64,000 nt of DNA from Exilibacterium tricleocarpae. Its GTDB lineage: Bacteria; Pseudomonadota; Gammaproteobacteria; Pseudomonadales; Cellvibrionaceae. The DNA lies in NCBI RefSeq assembly GCF_007004655.1, contig NZ_ML660097.1:124001-188000 (forward strand), given 5' to 3'. Below the pieces are notes generated by a model. That model was not told the origin of the DNA and ran no database searches. It saw only the letters and a program-made list of their open reading frames with translations. Of the stretch, positions 27,059-37,171 are shown piece after piece (within the stretch, counting starts at the first letter, position 1; each line of letters begins with the position of its first letter). The position numbers and the translations under genes are program-made.

Positions 27059-29545
27059 TTAGCGGCGGTTAATATCAAGTTTATACTGCTTTGGCGGCGT
27101 TTTACCCAATAAATGCTCAACCATGTAATCCCACTGGCGGCGCATGATGTAACCTTCAGCGATAAAAGAGTGGGTGCGGTTGGGCAAATATAACATGTCG
27201 AAATCTTTATTGTTGGCAATCAGCGCATCGACAAATTGCAGAACCTGTGCCGGCGGTACGTTTTCGTCCAGCTCACTGAAGTGCAATAGCAACTTTCCCT
27301 GTAATCGATCTGCCATTAACGATGACGCCATCGACTTAAAGTTTTCCGGTATCTCGGTCTTGTCGTCGCCTGACCAGCGTGTGCCATTGCCGTAGCGCGG
27401 CTTGCCGTGAAACGCTGTCCAGTGAAAGTCGTCGTACATCGCATGCATATCAGCCACCGGTCCACCCGCAACGCCGACTTTAAAAAATTCCGGATATTCC
27501 AGCATGGCTCTGATGGTAGTGTAGCCGCCATAGGAAAACCCCACGATACCGACGCGGTCGATGTCCATATAGGGGCGGGTGTTAGCCAGCTCTGTTATCG
27601 CATGCACGTGATCGTCCAGGCCAATTTGGTTGAGCTTGCCGTCGCCGTAATGGTTAAACGCGGCAGAGCGATAGGTGGTGCCGCGCGCATCCAAGGACAC
27701 CACGATAAAACCGAGCTCTGCGTAGGATGACGGCGCCAGCGGTGCTCGGCCGCGATAAGCCTGGAAAAAGTGGCGCGGTGCAACGGCGATCAACGGGCTA
27801 TTATATTGCGCGTTGATAATGGGGTACTGCTTATCGGGGTCAAAATCGCTGGGTTTGTAAATAACACCCCGGAGTTCGGTTTTTCCATCCTGCGCTATGA
27901 CCTTGAATTCCTCCGGTGGACGCCAGCCCTGTGCATACAAACCGCTGGCATCCACTTCATTCACCACGGCTATGACCTTGCCATCAGTGATACGGCTGAT
28001 GGCAAAACGCGTGGGCTGGTCGACGCGGGAATAATTATAGACCGCGTAGTGACCACTGGGGGAAATGGCGCGGTAGGGTGTTATGCCATCGGTGGATATC
28101 AAAGGGTCTTCAGGTAACAACAAATGGTCGGCGTCTTCCGGTGTCAGCAACGTTAGATCAGTGCCGTCGAGGTTAACGCGGTAGAGATGGCGATAATAGG
28201 GGTTGCTGCCCGGTATGCTGTCGCCGGCGGTAAAGTACATGACATTGCGCTGCTCATCGACGTCAATAATCTCTCGCACTAACCAGTTGCCGCTGGTAAC
28301 GGCGTTGAGGAGTCTGCCGGTTTTTATATCGTAACGATAGACATGTCCCCAGCCGCTGCGCTGCGACCACCACAGTGCCTCGGCGCCGTCCTTGAGTATG
28401 CGCACATTAGCCGGATAATACTGTGAGGAGTTCATATCAAAACGCGGGGACAGGGTTTCTTTGATCACGGTCCGGCTTTTGCCGCTGGTGATATCCACCT
28501 CAAATAAAAAGCCCGACTCCAGATTATCCCCGTGGGCGGCCATATAGAGCCGGCTGGCGTCGTCACTCCACCAGACGTCCCGCACAGCGATATAGTCCTG
28601 CTGAATCAGTAACAGTTGGTCATAGGGAAGATCGACACGCTGTTTCTTACCTGTTGTTGTATCCACCAAATACCAGACAAAAAACGCTGGTTTTTCACCG
28701 ATCATGGGTATGCGGACATTGTGAACCCGGGGACGAAAACTACCGTCTTTTCTCACCGATTCCATAAAAGGATAAGGCTGCACATGGCGCTGGTCTATGA
28801 GCGGCACCAATACTGTGCGATTGTCCGGTGACCATAGCGTGTTGGCAGGCAGGTCCTTTTTGTCTTCATTTTTGCGTGCATAGTAACGCGGGACAAAGTT
28901 GGCGCGGTTGTCCGGGTACAGGCCATAACCGATGTTCTCGCCGCCGTCAAAGGTTAGCTGGCGGCTGTCGTTAGTTGTCAGGTCCAGTAACCATAGGTTG
29001 TTATCGGCACGGGTTTCCACGCCAAATTTGCCGTTATGGGATACCAGCACTCCCGCCGGTGCGGGTTTCGCTGCGGCTCTTGCAATCGTTTGACAACCTG
29101 TTGTCGCGATCTGGCACTGATACTCGATCGCGTCGATGACAAAGTGAATGGCGCTGCGATCGGCGTTGTAGCTAAATTCGGTAAACGGTAACTGTTGCGC
29201 ATTAACACCACTGATGCCGGCAGCGGACAAACCCGCCGCGATAGCGTCGTGATCAAACGCAGACTGCTGATTTCCCGTCGCAGCTTGTACCAACATAAAC
29301 TCATGGCTGTCTTTAGCCTCGCGCCTGTACCAGAAGTCATCGCTATCGCCCACCCAGTGCGGCACGATAAACACATTGTGCACATGCCGATTCAACTGTG
29401 GTCCCATCAGACGCTCCGCGCGCTGGTAAACCTCGATGCCGACGCTGTCGCGCTTAGCTTTTACTGCGCTGGTATCGACTGGCACTTCACAGCCGAGCGC
29501 GGCGATGCCCAGACCGATGGTGATCAACCTGTTGATTAACTGCAT
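27059..29545 (-). CDS. S9 family peptidase (dipeptidyl peptidase IV-like), lipoprotein
   Basis: An exported serine peptidase that would release dipeptides from peptide N-termini, mostly after proline. A lipobox-like signal (IAALGC, Cys19) suggests anchoring in the outer membrane or periplasm. An eight-bladed propeller (about 100-560) precedes the alpha/beta-hydrolase domain. The nucleophile is Ser671 in VGFSYGGYTT, with an Asp in SELDENVPPAQ and His in NRTHSFIAEG completing the triad. The length of 828 suits DPP IV relatives. The gamma-glutamyltransferase-like gene lies directly upstream on the same strand (106-base gap), so the two may form a peptide-scavenging unit. Confidence 0.9.
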   Translation of the reverse strand: MQLINRLITIGLGIAALGCEVPVDTSAVKAKRDSVGIEVYQRAERLMGPQLNRHVHNVFIVPHWVGDSDDFWYRREAKDSHEFMLVQAATGNQQSAFDHDAIAAGLSAAGISGVNAQQLPFTEFSYNADRSAIHFVIDAIEYQCQIATTGCQTIARAAAKPAPAGVLVSHNGKFGVETRADNNLWLLDLTTNDSRQLTFDGGENIGYGLYPDNRANFVPRYYARKNEDKKDLPANTLWSPDNRTVLVPLIDQRHVQPYPFMESVRKDGSFRPRVHNVRIPMIGEKPAFFVWYLVDTTTGKKQRVDLPYDQLLLIQQDYIAVRDVWWSDDASRLYMAAHGDNLESGFLFEVDITSGKSRTVIKETLSPRFDMNSSQYYPANVRILKDGAEALWWSQRSGWGHVYRYDIKTGRLLNAVTSGNWLVREIIDVDEQRNVMYFTAGDSIPGSNPYYRHLYRVNLDGTDLTLLTPEDADHLLLPEDPLISTDGITPYRAISPSGHYAVYNYSRVDQPTRFAISRITDGKVIAVVNEVDASGLYAQGWRPPEEFKVIAQDGKTELRGVIYKPSDFDPDKQYPIINAQYNSPLIAVAPRHFFQAYRGRAPLAPSSYAELGFIVVSLDARGTTYRSAAFNHYGDGKLNQIGLDDHVHAITELANTRPYMDIDRVGIVGFSYGGYTTIRAMLEYPEFFKVGVAGGPVADMHAMYDDFHWTAFHGKPRYGNGTRWSGDDKTEIPENFKSMASSLMADRLQGKLLLHFSELDENVPPAQVLQFVDALIANNKDFDMLYLPNRTHSFIAEGYIMRRQWDYMVEHLLGKTPPKQYKLDINRR

Positions 29546-29651
29546 TGTATTAAATCCCCTGTCACTGGCCTGGTTGCAGATTTGGTAAAAGAGATTCGAC
29601 GGCTGTTACGCAGCCGTTTACTGTTGGCGCATGCGTTAGATGGTCGAGGTT

Positions 29652-31415
29652 TTAGTAGCCAACTGCACGCCCACCCAAACTTTCACCCAAGGCGCGAGGG
29701 CTGCCGCCTTTGAGCTGTCCGGATTCGGGGTCAATCTGGATACCAATCCAGTAACCGCGGGTAGTATCATTCTCGTCAATCTCCATCCCCATGGCGTTAA
29801 GCGATTTAATCATCTGCGGCTCCAGATCGCCGATACCAAACTGCTGGGTTTGTTTGGTGGGATCCTTCGCATCGAATTTGAGGAAGCCCCAGGCCGGTGC
29901 GTTGATCGCTTGCTGGGGCGTCATACCAAAGTCCAGCACACTGATCAAACAGGATAGGGTGCGTTGATGCAAACCGGCGCCAATGGACGCGAAGCCCAGA
30001 AAAGGCTTGCCGTCTTTGAGCACCAGCCCGGGATTAGTGGGGTCGGGCAGGCGCTCACCCGGTGTCACAGCAGCCACCTGCGGCACTTGAATTGACGCTG
30101 AGTCGGGAATCGAGACACCATCGACAAACAGGCCGGTGGTGCCCCACATTTCGGTGTTTATGGTATGCACCATGGTGGCAATATTGCCCCATTGATCGAT
30201 GACGACAACCCCATCCGAATGCGCTGGTACTATTTTCTTTGGTGACACGACACCAGGAAAGTGGCCCGCTTTTATCAACTGCCAGATTTTTTCATTGACC
30301 TCGGGTTTAAGGCGGCTTTGCGGTGAAAGGTCCATACTTAACGCCTTGCCCACTAATTCCGCTGCATAGGTCATTGAGATGCCGACACGGGTAATGTTAC
30401 TCATCCAAAGCAGCGCCTCGGGGGATTCACTGTAGTGGCCCATGCTCGGCAGTTTGGCCAGCTCTGACAGTTCCATCGCCTCCACGGTAGCCACGCCGCC
30501 AACTGCGGGCAGGCCGTGGACGTACACATCATAACCATGGTATTGGGTGCTTAGTGGTTCACTCCATATCACCTCGTAGCCGGCCATATCGGCAAGACTG
30601 AGCTTACCGCCCATGGCCTGAACTTTATCAACCAGCTTTTTCGCCCATGGGCCTTTATAGATGTAATCGGCGCCTTTTTGAGAAAACGCTTTCAAGGTTT
30701 GCGCCAGTGCCGGTTGCCGAAACGTCTCGCCGACTTGATAGTTGTCACCGTTCGGGCTGGTAAAAACGGCTTTAGTTTCAGCGTCGCGAGCCAGTAAATC
30801 TTTGCGAAAGGCAAATATCTGGTCGGGGACTTCGTGCCAGGTGAACCCTTGCTCGGCACACTGCACGCTGGGTGCCACTACTTCGGCCAGGCTTAGCCTG
30901 CCAAAGCGTTTGACCAGTTCATCCGCACCTTTCATAAAACCGGGTACCAGTACCGAGCGACCATTGGGTGCTATCGCGGCTTTGGAATGCCGGCGGGAAA
31001 ACTCTACTGGTGGAATGGAGGCCGGGTCGGTTTCCCCGGCGACAGTATTATAAGAGGCATTCATATTGTAGACTTTACCCGTGGCCGCCTCGTAGTAAAC
31101 AACGTTCATAATACCGGCATAACTGACCCAGGCACCGGCAGCGAGGCAAATTTGCTTCATTGCAGTGCCCACTGCGGCATCGGCCGCGGTGCCGCCGGCT
31201 CGCAGGATATCGACACCGGCCTGTTGCGCGGCTGCGCCGGTTGTACCGGTCACCATAGCGGTAGTGGCGGTGCTTTCCGGCAGCGCTTGATCGCTGTACA
31301 GAACCGATCGCTGTAGTGTTGGTCCGGTCCCAATAATCCCCGACTGACACGCAGCCAATCCACCCATCGTACCTGCGATCATTGCCTTGGAAAACGTTTT
31401 AAAAAGCTGCTTCAA
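29652..31415 (-). CDS. Divergent gamma-glutamyltransferase-like lipoprotein
   Basis: An Ntn-hydrolase-fold GGT relative of 587 residues, exported as a lipoprotein (MGGLAACQSG, Cys23). The overall GGT layout is clear: GGTAADAAV, VPGFMKGADELVKRFGR, HG-PAVGGVATVEAMEL, NP and C-terminal repeats. Two functional positions differ. Where active GGTs have H-T-T-H-Y-S-V-V-D, with the second Thr as nucleophile and self-cleavage site, this protein has HSDGVVVID (399-407), putting Asp at the nucleophile and Ser just before. The glutamate-binding DFRE-type Arg region reads NMNASYNT. It may use Ser400, be inactive, or act on another substrate. Confidence 0.8.
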   Translation of the reverse strand: MKQLFKTFSKAMIAGTMGGLAACQSGIIGTGPTLQRSVLYSDQALPESTATTAMVTGTTGAAAQQAGVDILRAGGTAADAAVGTAMKQICLAAGAWVSYAGIMNVVYYEAATGKVYNMNASYNTVAGETDPASIPPVEFSRRHSKAAIAPNGRSVLVPGFMKGADELVKRFGRLSLAEVVAPSVQCAEQGFTWHEVPDQIFAFRKDLLARDAETKAVFTSPNGDNYQVGETFRQPALAQTLKAFSQKGADYIYKGPWAKKLVDKVQAMGGKLSLADMAGYEVIWSEPLSTQYHGYDVYVHGLPAVGGVATVEAMELSELAKLPSMGHYSESPEALLWMSNITRVGISMTYAAELVGKALSMDLSPQSRLKPEVNEKIWQLIKAGHFPGVVSPKKIVPAHSDGVVVIDQWGNIATMVHTINTEMWGTTGLFVDGVSIPDSASIQVPQVAAVTPGERLPDPTNPGLVLKDGKPFLGFASIGAGLHQRTLSCLISVLDFGMTPQQAINAPAWGFLKFDAKDPTKQTQQFGIGDLEPQMIKSLNAMGMEIDENDTTRGYWIGIQIDPESGQLKGGSPRALGESLGGRAVGY

Positions 31416-32094
31416 ACCCTTATCTCCCTGTCATGTTAGTTTATAGCCGGACATAATTGACCAGTTTGGTCTTTACACGTATCGGCAATGTTACTATAAA
31501 TAATAGTCGGTTAATGGGTGCCAAAACACTAACAATTGGGGAATTCGCACTCTTATACGGGCTTGCTCGATCAGTGCGCTGATGGCGACAGGCTATTTTG
31601 TAACCGCAAAGAAGTGCGGGCTTTACACTGCTGAGGTCTGGTATCTGCAACACCGAATTGCCCGGTGTGAACGCTACGCTTAACGTGGGTGAGGTGGCCT
31701 GCGACCGGGTCTGCGGATATTGAACTGGTACCTATAAAAACGTTTAGTCAAATCAAAAGGGTAACTATTGCCCGGCAAATAGTTTTGATTGCACCATTTT
31801 TTTTGTATTCAGTATATTATAATCTTAGGTGTTTAACACCGTGTCTGACCGATGTTCACGCTCATCTGATAGCCGTTAACGGTAAAGGTAGTTTCGAACG
31901 CCGCCAGGCTATCATCCACAGTGATTTTTGTCGGTATGGAAAACAACCACTATCTGCGTCAAGTTATTCCCTCACGTGTTGACACTTATAAAGACGAAGC
32001 CGCAACCGGTATGAAACAGCGATAATATGCACGGCATAGTAACCGATGCTTTCAAATCCGACATTTAATGTAAAACCAGTAGAGAGCAGATCAG
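31416..32094. other. Intergenic region, no supported gene
   Basis: About 680 AT-richer bases between the GGT-like gene and the alpha/beta hydrolase. Open frames of up to 97 codons exist (for example 31689-31982, plus strand) but have neither recognisable sequence nor a convincing ribosome site. It presumably carries divergent promoters; I cannot point to one. Confidence 0.5.
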
Positions 32095-33111
32095 TTGTTT
32101 AGAGTACTCAGGAAAACCGCCAAATGGTTGGTAATTGGCGTAGGCATTGTCCTCACCATAACGGTAACCATCGGCTTGTCGACTCGTATGTTGATCGATG
32201 ACGTTCCCGCACCGGGGCAGCGATATGATGTGGGTGGGTTTAGACTGCATATTGACTGTAAGGGAAAACCCAATCATCTGCCAACGGTGATCATTGAGGG
32301 TGGGGCGGGCGTTTCAACACCAATCAACTACTGGTTGCAGCAGCATCTGCAAGACCGTGTTCAGGTCTGCCGTTATGATCGCGCGGGATTGGGATGGAGC
32401 GATGACAGTGTCACTGTGCGCGATGCGGATACGATAGCCGGCGAGTTACATACCTTACTTGCAAAGGCCGAGATAAAACCGCCCTATATTCTTGCCGGAC
32501 ATTCGCTGGGTGGTCCGTTGGTGCGTGTCTATGCTGATCATTACCCCAGTGAAGTGGCGGGTTTGATATTTATTGATTCCAGCCATCCAGAGCAGGACGA
32601 GCGGCTTTACGGCTCTCCGCCCAGTAATAACACCTGGATATACACCATTGCTCGCGTGCTGGGCGAGTTGGGTTTGCTGCTTTATTTGTATGATACGGAA
32701 GAGCAGCTGGAAGAGGGCTTACCACAGCATGAGCTTGTGGCATTGCGCTGGATGGCCCGTAATGGACGCATCGGCAGGGAAGGGGGAAAGGAGGGATACA
32801 GCCTGCCCAGCGTGCTCGACAGGGCCGCCCAAACTACCGACTTTGGATCGACCCCGATTCGAGTGTTTACTGCCGGCCCTGAGGTTCAGGGTGACGTTAA
32901 TGGCATCAGTGGAGAGAAATTCACTGAAATCTGGCGCGCGCTGCAGGCAGAATTGTCGACATTGTCTACGGACGGAAAGCACTTTATTGTGGAGGGGGCC
33001 ACACACATGTCGATTGTTACCACTCGTCGTTATGCGAAGGTTGTCACTGAAGAAATTCATCGGGTTTTGGATGTAATGGAACACCGGCGCTCCTTGCCTG
33101 GGAAAAAATAG
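32095..33111 (+). CDS. Alpha/beta hydrolase, membrane-anchored or exported
   Basis: A 338-residue alpha/beta-fold hydrolase. An N-terminal hydrophobic helix (about 11-28, WLVIGVGIVLTITVTIGL) serves as anchor or signal. The oxyanion region is IIEGGAG, CRYDRAGLGWSDDS precedes the nucleophile Ser137 in AGHSLGG, and the likely catalytic His is in EGATHMSIV near residue 303. The start is TTG at 32095; no ATG is suitably placed before the membrane segment. Substrate unknown; esterase, lipase or peptidase activities all occur in this group. Confidence 0.8.
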   Translation: MFRVLRKTAKWLVIGVGIVLTITVTIGLSTRMLIDDVPAPGQRYDVGGFRLHIDCKGKPNHLPTVIIEGGAGVSTPINYWLQQHLQDRVQVCRYDRAGLGWSDDSVTVRDADTIAGELHTLLAKAEIKPPYILAGHSLGGPLVRVYADHYPSEVAGLIFIDSSHPEQDERLYGSPPSNNTWIYTIARVLGELGLLLYLYDTEEQLEEGLPQHELVALRWMARNGRIGREGGKEGYSLPSVLDRAAQTTDFGSTPIRVFTAGPEVQGDVNGISGEKFTEIWRALQAELSTLSTDGKHFIVEGATHMSIVTTRRYAKVVTEEIHRVLDVMEHRRSLPGKK

Positions 33112-33211
33112 CTCCGGCTGTAAATAGCCACTAACTTTGACAGTGCTTAGACTGAGCAGCATTTAAGTATGACTGGATGAGCAAAATAGGCCTAAAAAGC
33201 AATTGCACTGC

Positions 33212-34414
33212 CTAAAAGTAACTCAACCAGGCTCTATTGTGTTTTTCTCTGTGCTTGTAGTTGGCAAATGCTTTCGATGGAAAGTACAGTATCAGTGCCA
33301 GTAATGCTGCGCCAATCCATATCTGCCCAACACTACTCAGTCCAAAACGATCGCCATGGGTGGCGCCAAAGAACAGGTACAATACCCAGTAGGCTGCAAG
33401 CAGTGCGTATAGGTGAACGATATAGGCAAACATAGGGACCGAGCCATACACTTCAAGGACTTTTAGCGCAGCGTTTTGATCGCGGAAAGTGTCAAACCAT
33501 GCCAACAGAAAAAAGCCAACCCCAAGAGTAACCAATAAATAATCAAGTGAAGGCGGGTACTTGGTGAAATTAAGAAAGGACATCACTGTGCCGACGGTAG
33601 TGGCCTGAACGGACCAAGGGGAGGTCTCACCGTATAGATTGAAACCACGTAGAACCAGCAATACCAGTAGACTTGTCAGTCCCATGATAATCAGGGCTTT
33701 GCGTCTGGTAATGCTGCTAACCGTATGCGCAAATAGCGGCCCCGCGAAGTAGCCAAGCAGGATCACACCAAACCATGGAAGCACCGGGTAAGACGCCCTG
33801 ATAGTCAACCCGCCGACTTCACCAATATTATTTTGGTCGTGAAGGATTGACCATATCGTATAACCAAACTCATCCGGTGCGAATTCAATGGGGGTCAGTG
33901 CGTTGTGTCCGAATACAATTAAAAATCCAACAAAACCAATAATCCAGTAGTTTAAGCGACACATAAGCGACAGACCTATCATACTGACGCCAATCGCCCA
34001 GAGCACTTGTAGCCAAATTGTTGTAGCAATTGTGTCAACCCAGAGGAGATAGTACAAAACAACTTCGATAAGAATAAGGACAAGTCCTCGCTTAAATAGG
34101 AAGTTTGCCGGAGAACGATAACTGCCACTGGCAGGGTGTGCGTATAGCCATGCGGAAAGGCCCGCAAGAAATATAAATATTGGCGCACACAGATGTGTTA
34201 AATAACGTGTGAAATACAATTCGGGAGACACGGTTTCGTCTATTGGGTCGCCGACCCTGGTGTGCATAAAGAATCGCTCGCGCACATGGTCAACCATCAT
34301 AATAAGAATTACCAGGCCGCGTAAAAGGTCAATGGATATAATTCGAGACATGCTGAGAGAACTGGTCTTTGCATTGTAAAGCTGCGCATGCGGTTGTTTT
34401 ACAGATTTACTCAT
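33212..34414 (-). CDS. DUF1624 / heparan-alpha-glucosaminide N-acetyltransferase-like membrane protein
   Basis: A polytopic inner-membrane protein with about ten to eleven helices. It opens with the signature ISIDLLRGLVILIMMVDHVR, shared by DUF1624, HGSNAT and related acyltransferases that pass acetyl groups across the membrane. The acidic-His pair in MVDHVRERF is the likely functional site. The ATG at 34414 is chosen; GTG at 34453 and ATG at 34351 (just before ISIDLLRG) are alternatives. It follows the TonB-dependent receptor on the same strand, 76 bases downstream, so both may serve the same nutrient, but that is inference. Confidence 0.8.
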   Translation of the reverse strand: MSKSVKQPHAQLYNAKTSSLSMSRIISIDLLRGLVILIMMVDHVRERFFMHTRVGDPIDETVSPELYFTRYLTHLCAPIFIFLAGLSAWLYAHPASGSYRSPANFLFKRGLVLILIEVVLYYLLWVDTIATTIWLQVLWAIGVSMIGLSLMCRLNYWIIGFVGFLIVFGHNALTPIEFAPDEFGYTIWSILHDQNNIGEVGGLTIRASYPVLPWFGVILLGYFAGPLFAHTVSSITRRKALIIMGLTSLLVLLVLRGFNLYGETSPWSVQATTVGTVMSFLNFTKYPPSLDYLLVTLGVGFFLLAWFDTFRDQNAALKVLEVYGSVPMFAYIVHLYALLAAYWVLYLFFGATHGDRFGLSSVGQIWIGAALLALILYFPSKAFANYKHREKHNRAWLSYF

Positions 34415-34490
34415 GGACGGATCTATTCCGGGTTGCTGGTATGAAGTCCACACAGTGGATTTTGCACTTTAGTTTTACAATAGACGGCGA

Positions 34491-36677
34491 CTAGAATTTA
34501 AGCGTAGCGGTCAAGCGGGCGCGACGCGGTGCGCCGGGTTCAATCCAGACGTCTGCAAAAGAGTTTGTATAAAACTCTTTATCAAATAAGTTGTCAATGT
34601 CCAAGCGAATGGTGATATCTGCAGATGGCTCGAATTCTGCAAAGGCTCTTACGGTGGTATAGCTTGGCAGATAGAAATCCGATGCGGTCTGACCCAGGCG
34701 CTCTCCAACATAAAGAGCACCTGCGCCAACTCTTATGGGGGTTGCGCTGGATACAAAGCCTTTGCTGACTTGCACGCTCAACTGGTTTTCAGGAACATTG
34801 ATTAATGGGTCACCCTCCTCAATCGCCGCGCCAAAATTAGCATCGGGATTGTCGTTAGTATATTCAGCGTCGATATACGCATAGGAGAACCACACGTCTA
34901 CATCGCCGGGGAGTCGGGCATTAATATCAAGCTCCAAACCACGGCTTTCAGCTTTTCCTGCCGGCCTTAAAAAGAAACCATCAGATGCTTCAGGGCGGTC
35001 ATCGAATACTAGGATATTGCTCTGTTCGACATTGAAGACCGAGAGTGTTGCCACGCCGGAAACGCTGTCAAAAAAGCCTTGTAAATCAGTCTTAATTCCT
35101 ATTTCAGAAGATTTTGACTTATTGGGGGCAAATGGATTTCCGGCGAAATCTGATTCTGTCAGTTGCCTAAAGCCTTCGCCATAAGTGGCATAGATGCTGG
35201 TATAATCATCCATAAGATATACAGCGCCAACCTGAGGAGAGAAACGGGAGTCTGACTGTGAGCTGGTTGTTGTTGGCGTAGTCAGACGATCATCCAGGTC
35301 TTTTTCAAAGTCGTCGAATCTTCCACCGAGTCGGATTTGAAGTTGATCTGTGATAGCTATTTGATCCTGAATATATATCCCCCAGGCTTTTTGAACCTCC
35401 AAACGGTCTCTGTTCGCGTCTGTGATCGGGTCGAGCTCAATTAGCGGCGCTGCGCCATAGACTGGATTAAGGATATCTAAAATGATGTAATCGTCGAGGT
35501 CGAGTTCATCCAAGGTTGCATCCGATGGAATGGAGAGTGGGCGATAGCGCAAGATAACTTGGTCATTTTCGAAACGGTCGTAGTCTGCACCGGCGACAAT
35601 ACGATGCTCAAAATTCCCCGTGCTAAACGCACCTGAAATCTCTGCACGCATCACTACGTACTTTGTATCGAAGTCCCTGAAACGTCTGAATCTGGACAGC
35701 GTTCTTCCATCTAAAAACAGGGTTTGGCGTCCTTCGAAATTGGGCTCGGACGCGAAACCGGTAAATGTTGTATCTCGTAATCCAAGTCCGGCAAGAAGCG
35801 TCCAATCGTCTGCAAGCTTGTGCTCTACCTCTAACTGATGTCCCACTACCTCGGTTTCAATATCGCCGTCGCCCGGCTCGCCAACAAAGTTTTCTATTGG
35901 CATAACGCCAAGCCTGCCGTTCAGGGACACGACACCGCGGTCAAACGGCAATTCTTGTTCGGTGAATTCCAATTCATAGGTTGCGCTGGTGTTTTCGGAA
36001 AACTCCCACGCAATCGATGGGTAAAGTCCGACGCGTTTTGTCTCCACTGTCTTTCTAAAACTTTCTGCATCGTCAACAAAGCCTACAAATCGCACGCCTA
36101 TTTTATCATCGGTATCGAGCACGGTTTGCAGATCAGTCTCGAAGCGTATTTGCTCCCAGCTTCCATAAGTGGCCTTTATTTCTCCCCCCTGCTCAAATGT
36201 TGGGCGCTTGGTGACAAGGTTTACCGCGCCGCCAGGTTCTCCTCGACCAAAGAGCGCTGCCTTTGGCCCTTTCAACACGTCGACCCTTTCAATACCCACC
36301 AAGTCTCTAGGGCCACCGAATCCGCGGCCTGCATTGAATCCGTTCACTAGAAATCCACTGGGTAAGTTTTCGTCACCGGCAAAACCACGAATGGCAAAAC
36401 TGTTCCACAGTCCACCAAAGTTATTCTGACGTGCAACGGTGGCAGATAAATCAAGAGCCTCGCTGAGGTTGAGTACACCTGTATTATGTATTAACTCGAG
36501 GTCAATTTCCTGAGATGCTGCCGGCACTTCCTGGTAGTCAAAGGCCCCCTGATAGGCCTGGCGCTTCCCAATCACTGAAACCGTCTCAATGTCCTGCCCG
36601 TCTTTATCATCCGCAAAACCCGGCACACTCGACAGTACTGTCGATAAACATATGAAAGATAAAATTAAATTGCGCAT
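34491..36677 (-). CDS. TonB-dependent siderophore receptor
   Basis: An outer-membrane gated porin for ferric siderophores or similar ligands. A signal peptide (about 1-22) is followed by a TonB-box-like segment ETVSVIGKR. The plug domain has IRGFAGDENLPSGFLVNG, GIERVDVLKGPKAALFGRGEPGGAVNLVTKRP, typical of the siderophore-receptor subgroup. A 22-strand barrel ends NLFDKEFY and the terminal Phe needed for outer-membrane insertion. The length of 728 is normal. I did not find a convincing Fur box upstream. Confidence 0.93.
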   Translation of the reverse strand: MRNLILSFICLSTVLSSVPGFADDKDGQDIETVSVIGKRQAYQGAFDYQEVPAASQEIDLELIHNTGVLNLSEALDLSATVARQNNFGGLWNSFAIRGFAGDENLPSGFLVNGFNAGRGFGGPRDLVGIERVDVLKGPKAALFGRGEPGGAVNLVTKRPTFEQGGEIKATYGSWEQIRFETDLQTVLDTDDKIGVRFVGFVDDAESFRKTVETKRVGLYPSIAWEFSENTSATYELEFTEQELPFDRGVVSLNGRLGVMPIENFVGEPGDGDIETEVVGHQLEVEHKLADDWTLLAGLGLRDTTFTGFASEPNFEGRQTLFLDGRTLSRFRRFRDFDTKYVVMRAEISGAFSTGNFEHRIVAGADYDRFENDQVILRYRPLSIPSDATLDELDLDDYIILDILNPVYGAAPLIELDPITDANRDRLEVQKAWGIYIQDQIAITDQLQIRLGGRFDDFEKDLDDRLTTPTTTSSQSDSRFSPQVGAVYLMDDYTSIYATYGEGFRQLTESDFAGNPFAPNKSKSSEIGIKTDLQGFFDSVSGVATLSVFNVEQSNILVFDDRPEASDGFFLRPAGKAESRGLELDINARLPGDVDVWFSYAYIDAEYTNDNPDANFGAAIEEGDPLINVPENQLSVQVSKGFVSSATPIRVGAGALYVGERLGQTASDFYLPSYTTVRAFAEFEPSADITIRLDIDNLFDKEFYTNSFADVWIEPGAPRRARLTATLKF

Positions 36678-36898
36678 GTAATGATCTCTGCGGGTAACGA
36701 TATTATAATGTGACGTTATAACATATCATTTTTGTTTGATTCTTTCAATTCAAAACTACAAGATTCATAGGGTTTTTTCCTTCCGAGACAAAAGGGAGAC
36801 CCCTAGCTGTGCCGGGGTGTATTAGCAGTTCGATAATTCCGTGAGGCTCATAGTCACTCCAACATCTGGGCCGCCAAGCAAGACGCCGGAGTGAAAGG

Positions 36899-37012
36899 AT
36901 GAAACAGCCGAGAGGCCTGAATCACACCCGCTTAGAGGGTAAGTGCGATAGTGTGTTTATCCCTAAGTATCGAAAGAGTGGGCAATTTGGGCAGATCAGG
37001 TACTTCGGCATT
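36899..37012 (+). pseudogene. IS200/IS605-type transposase (TnpA) remnant
   Basis: The frame from the ATG at 36899 reads MKQPRGLNHTRLEGK, then SVFIPKYRK and FGQIR before a stop. This matches the start of IS200-type Y1 transposases (-L-H-(T/S)-x-W-E-C-K-Y-H-V-V-F-I-P-K-Y-R-(R/K), then GQIR and HLGEV). A frame shift near 37000 continues as HLAEVLG. The His-hydrophobic-His motif and catalytic Tyr are gone. A dead fragment of about 110-130 bases. Confidence 0.65.
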
Positions 37013-37171
37013 TAGCCGAGGTCTTAGGCTATGGTGGGCGTGGGAGAGGTGTGGTATGGTTCAGGCCCGCAACACTATTAATGGCGCACTGTGAGTACAG
37101 TTCTTTCGTCCTGTAGGGATTGGTATATGGGGATCAGTGCGTATTTACCTCAGTATTTTAAAGGAGAGACA

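Noticed and set aside
29598-29620. Hairpin ACGGCTG/CAGCCGT between the GGT-like and S9 genes
   Set aside because: A real inverted repeat, but without an adjacent T-run on either strand, so a terminator call is not justified.
31689-31982. 97-codon frame in the gap before the alpha/beta hydrolase
   Set aside because: No ribosome site, no recognisable sequence, and unusual composition.
36678-36760. Possible Fur box upstream of the TonB-dependent receptor
   Set aside because: AT-rich palindromic bits (GTTATAAC) are present, but no 19-bp match to the Fur consensus could be made.
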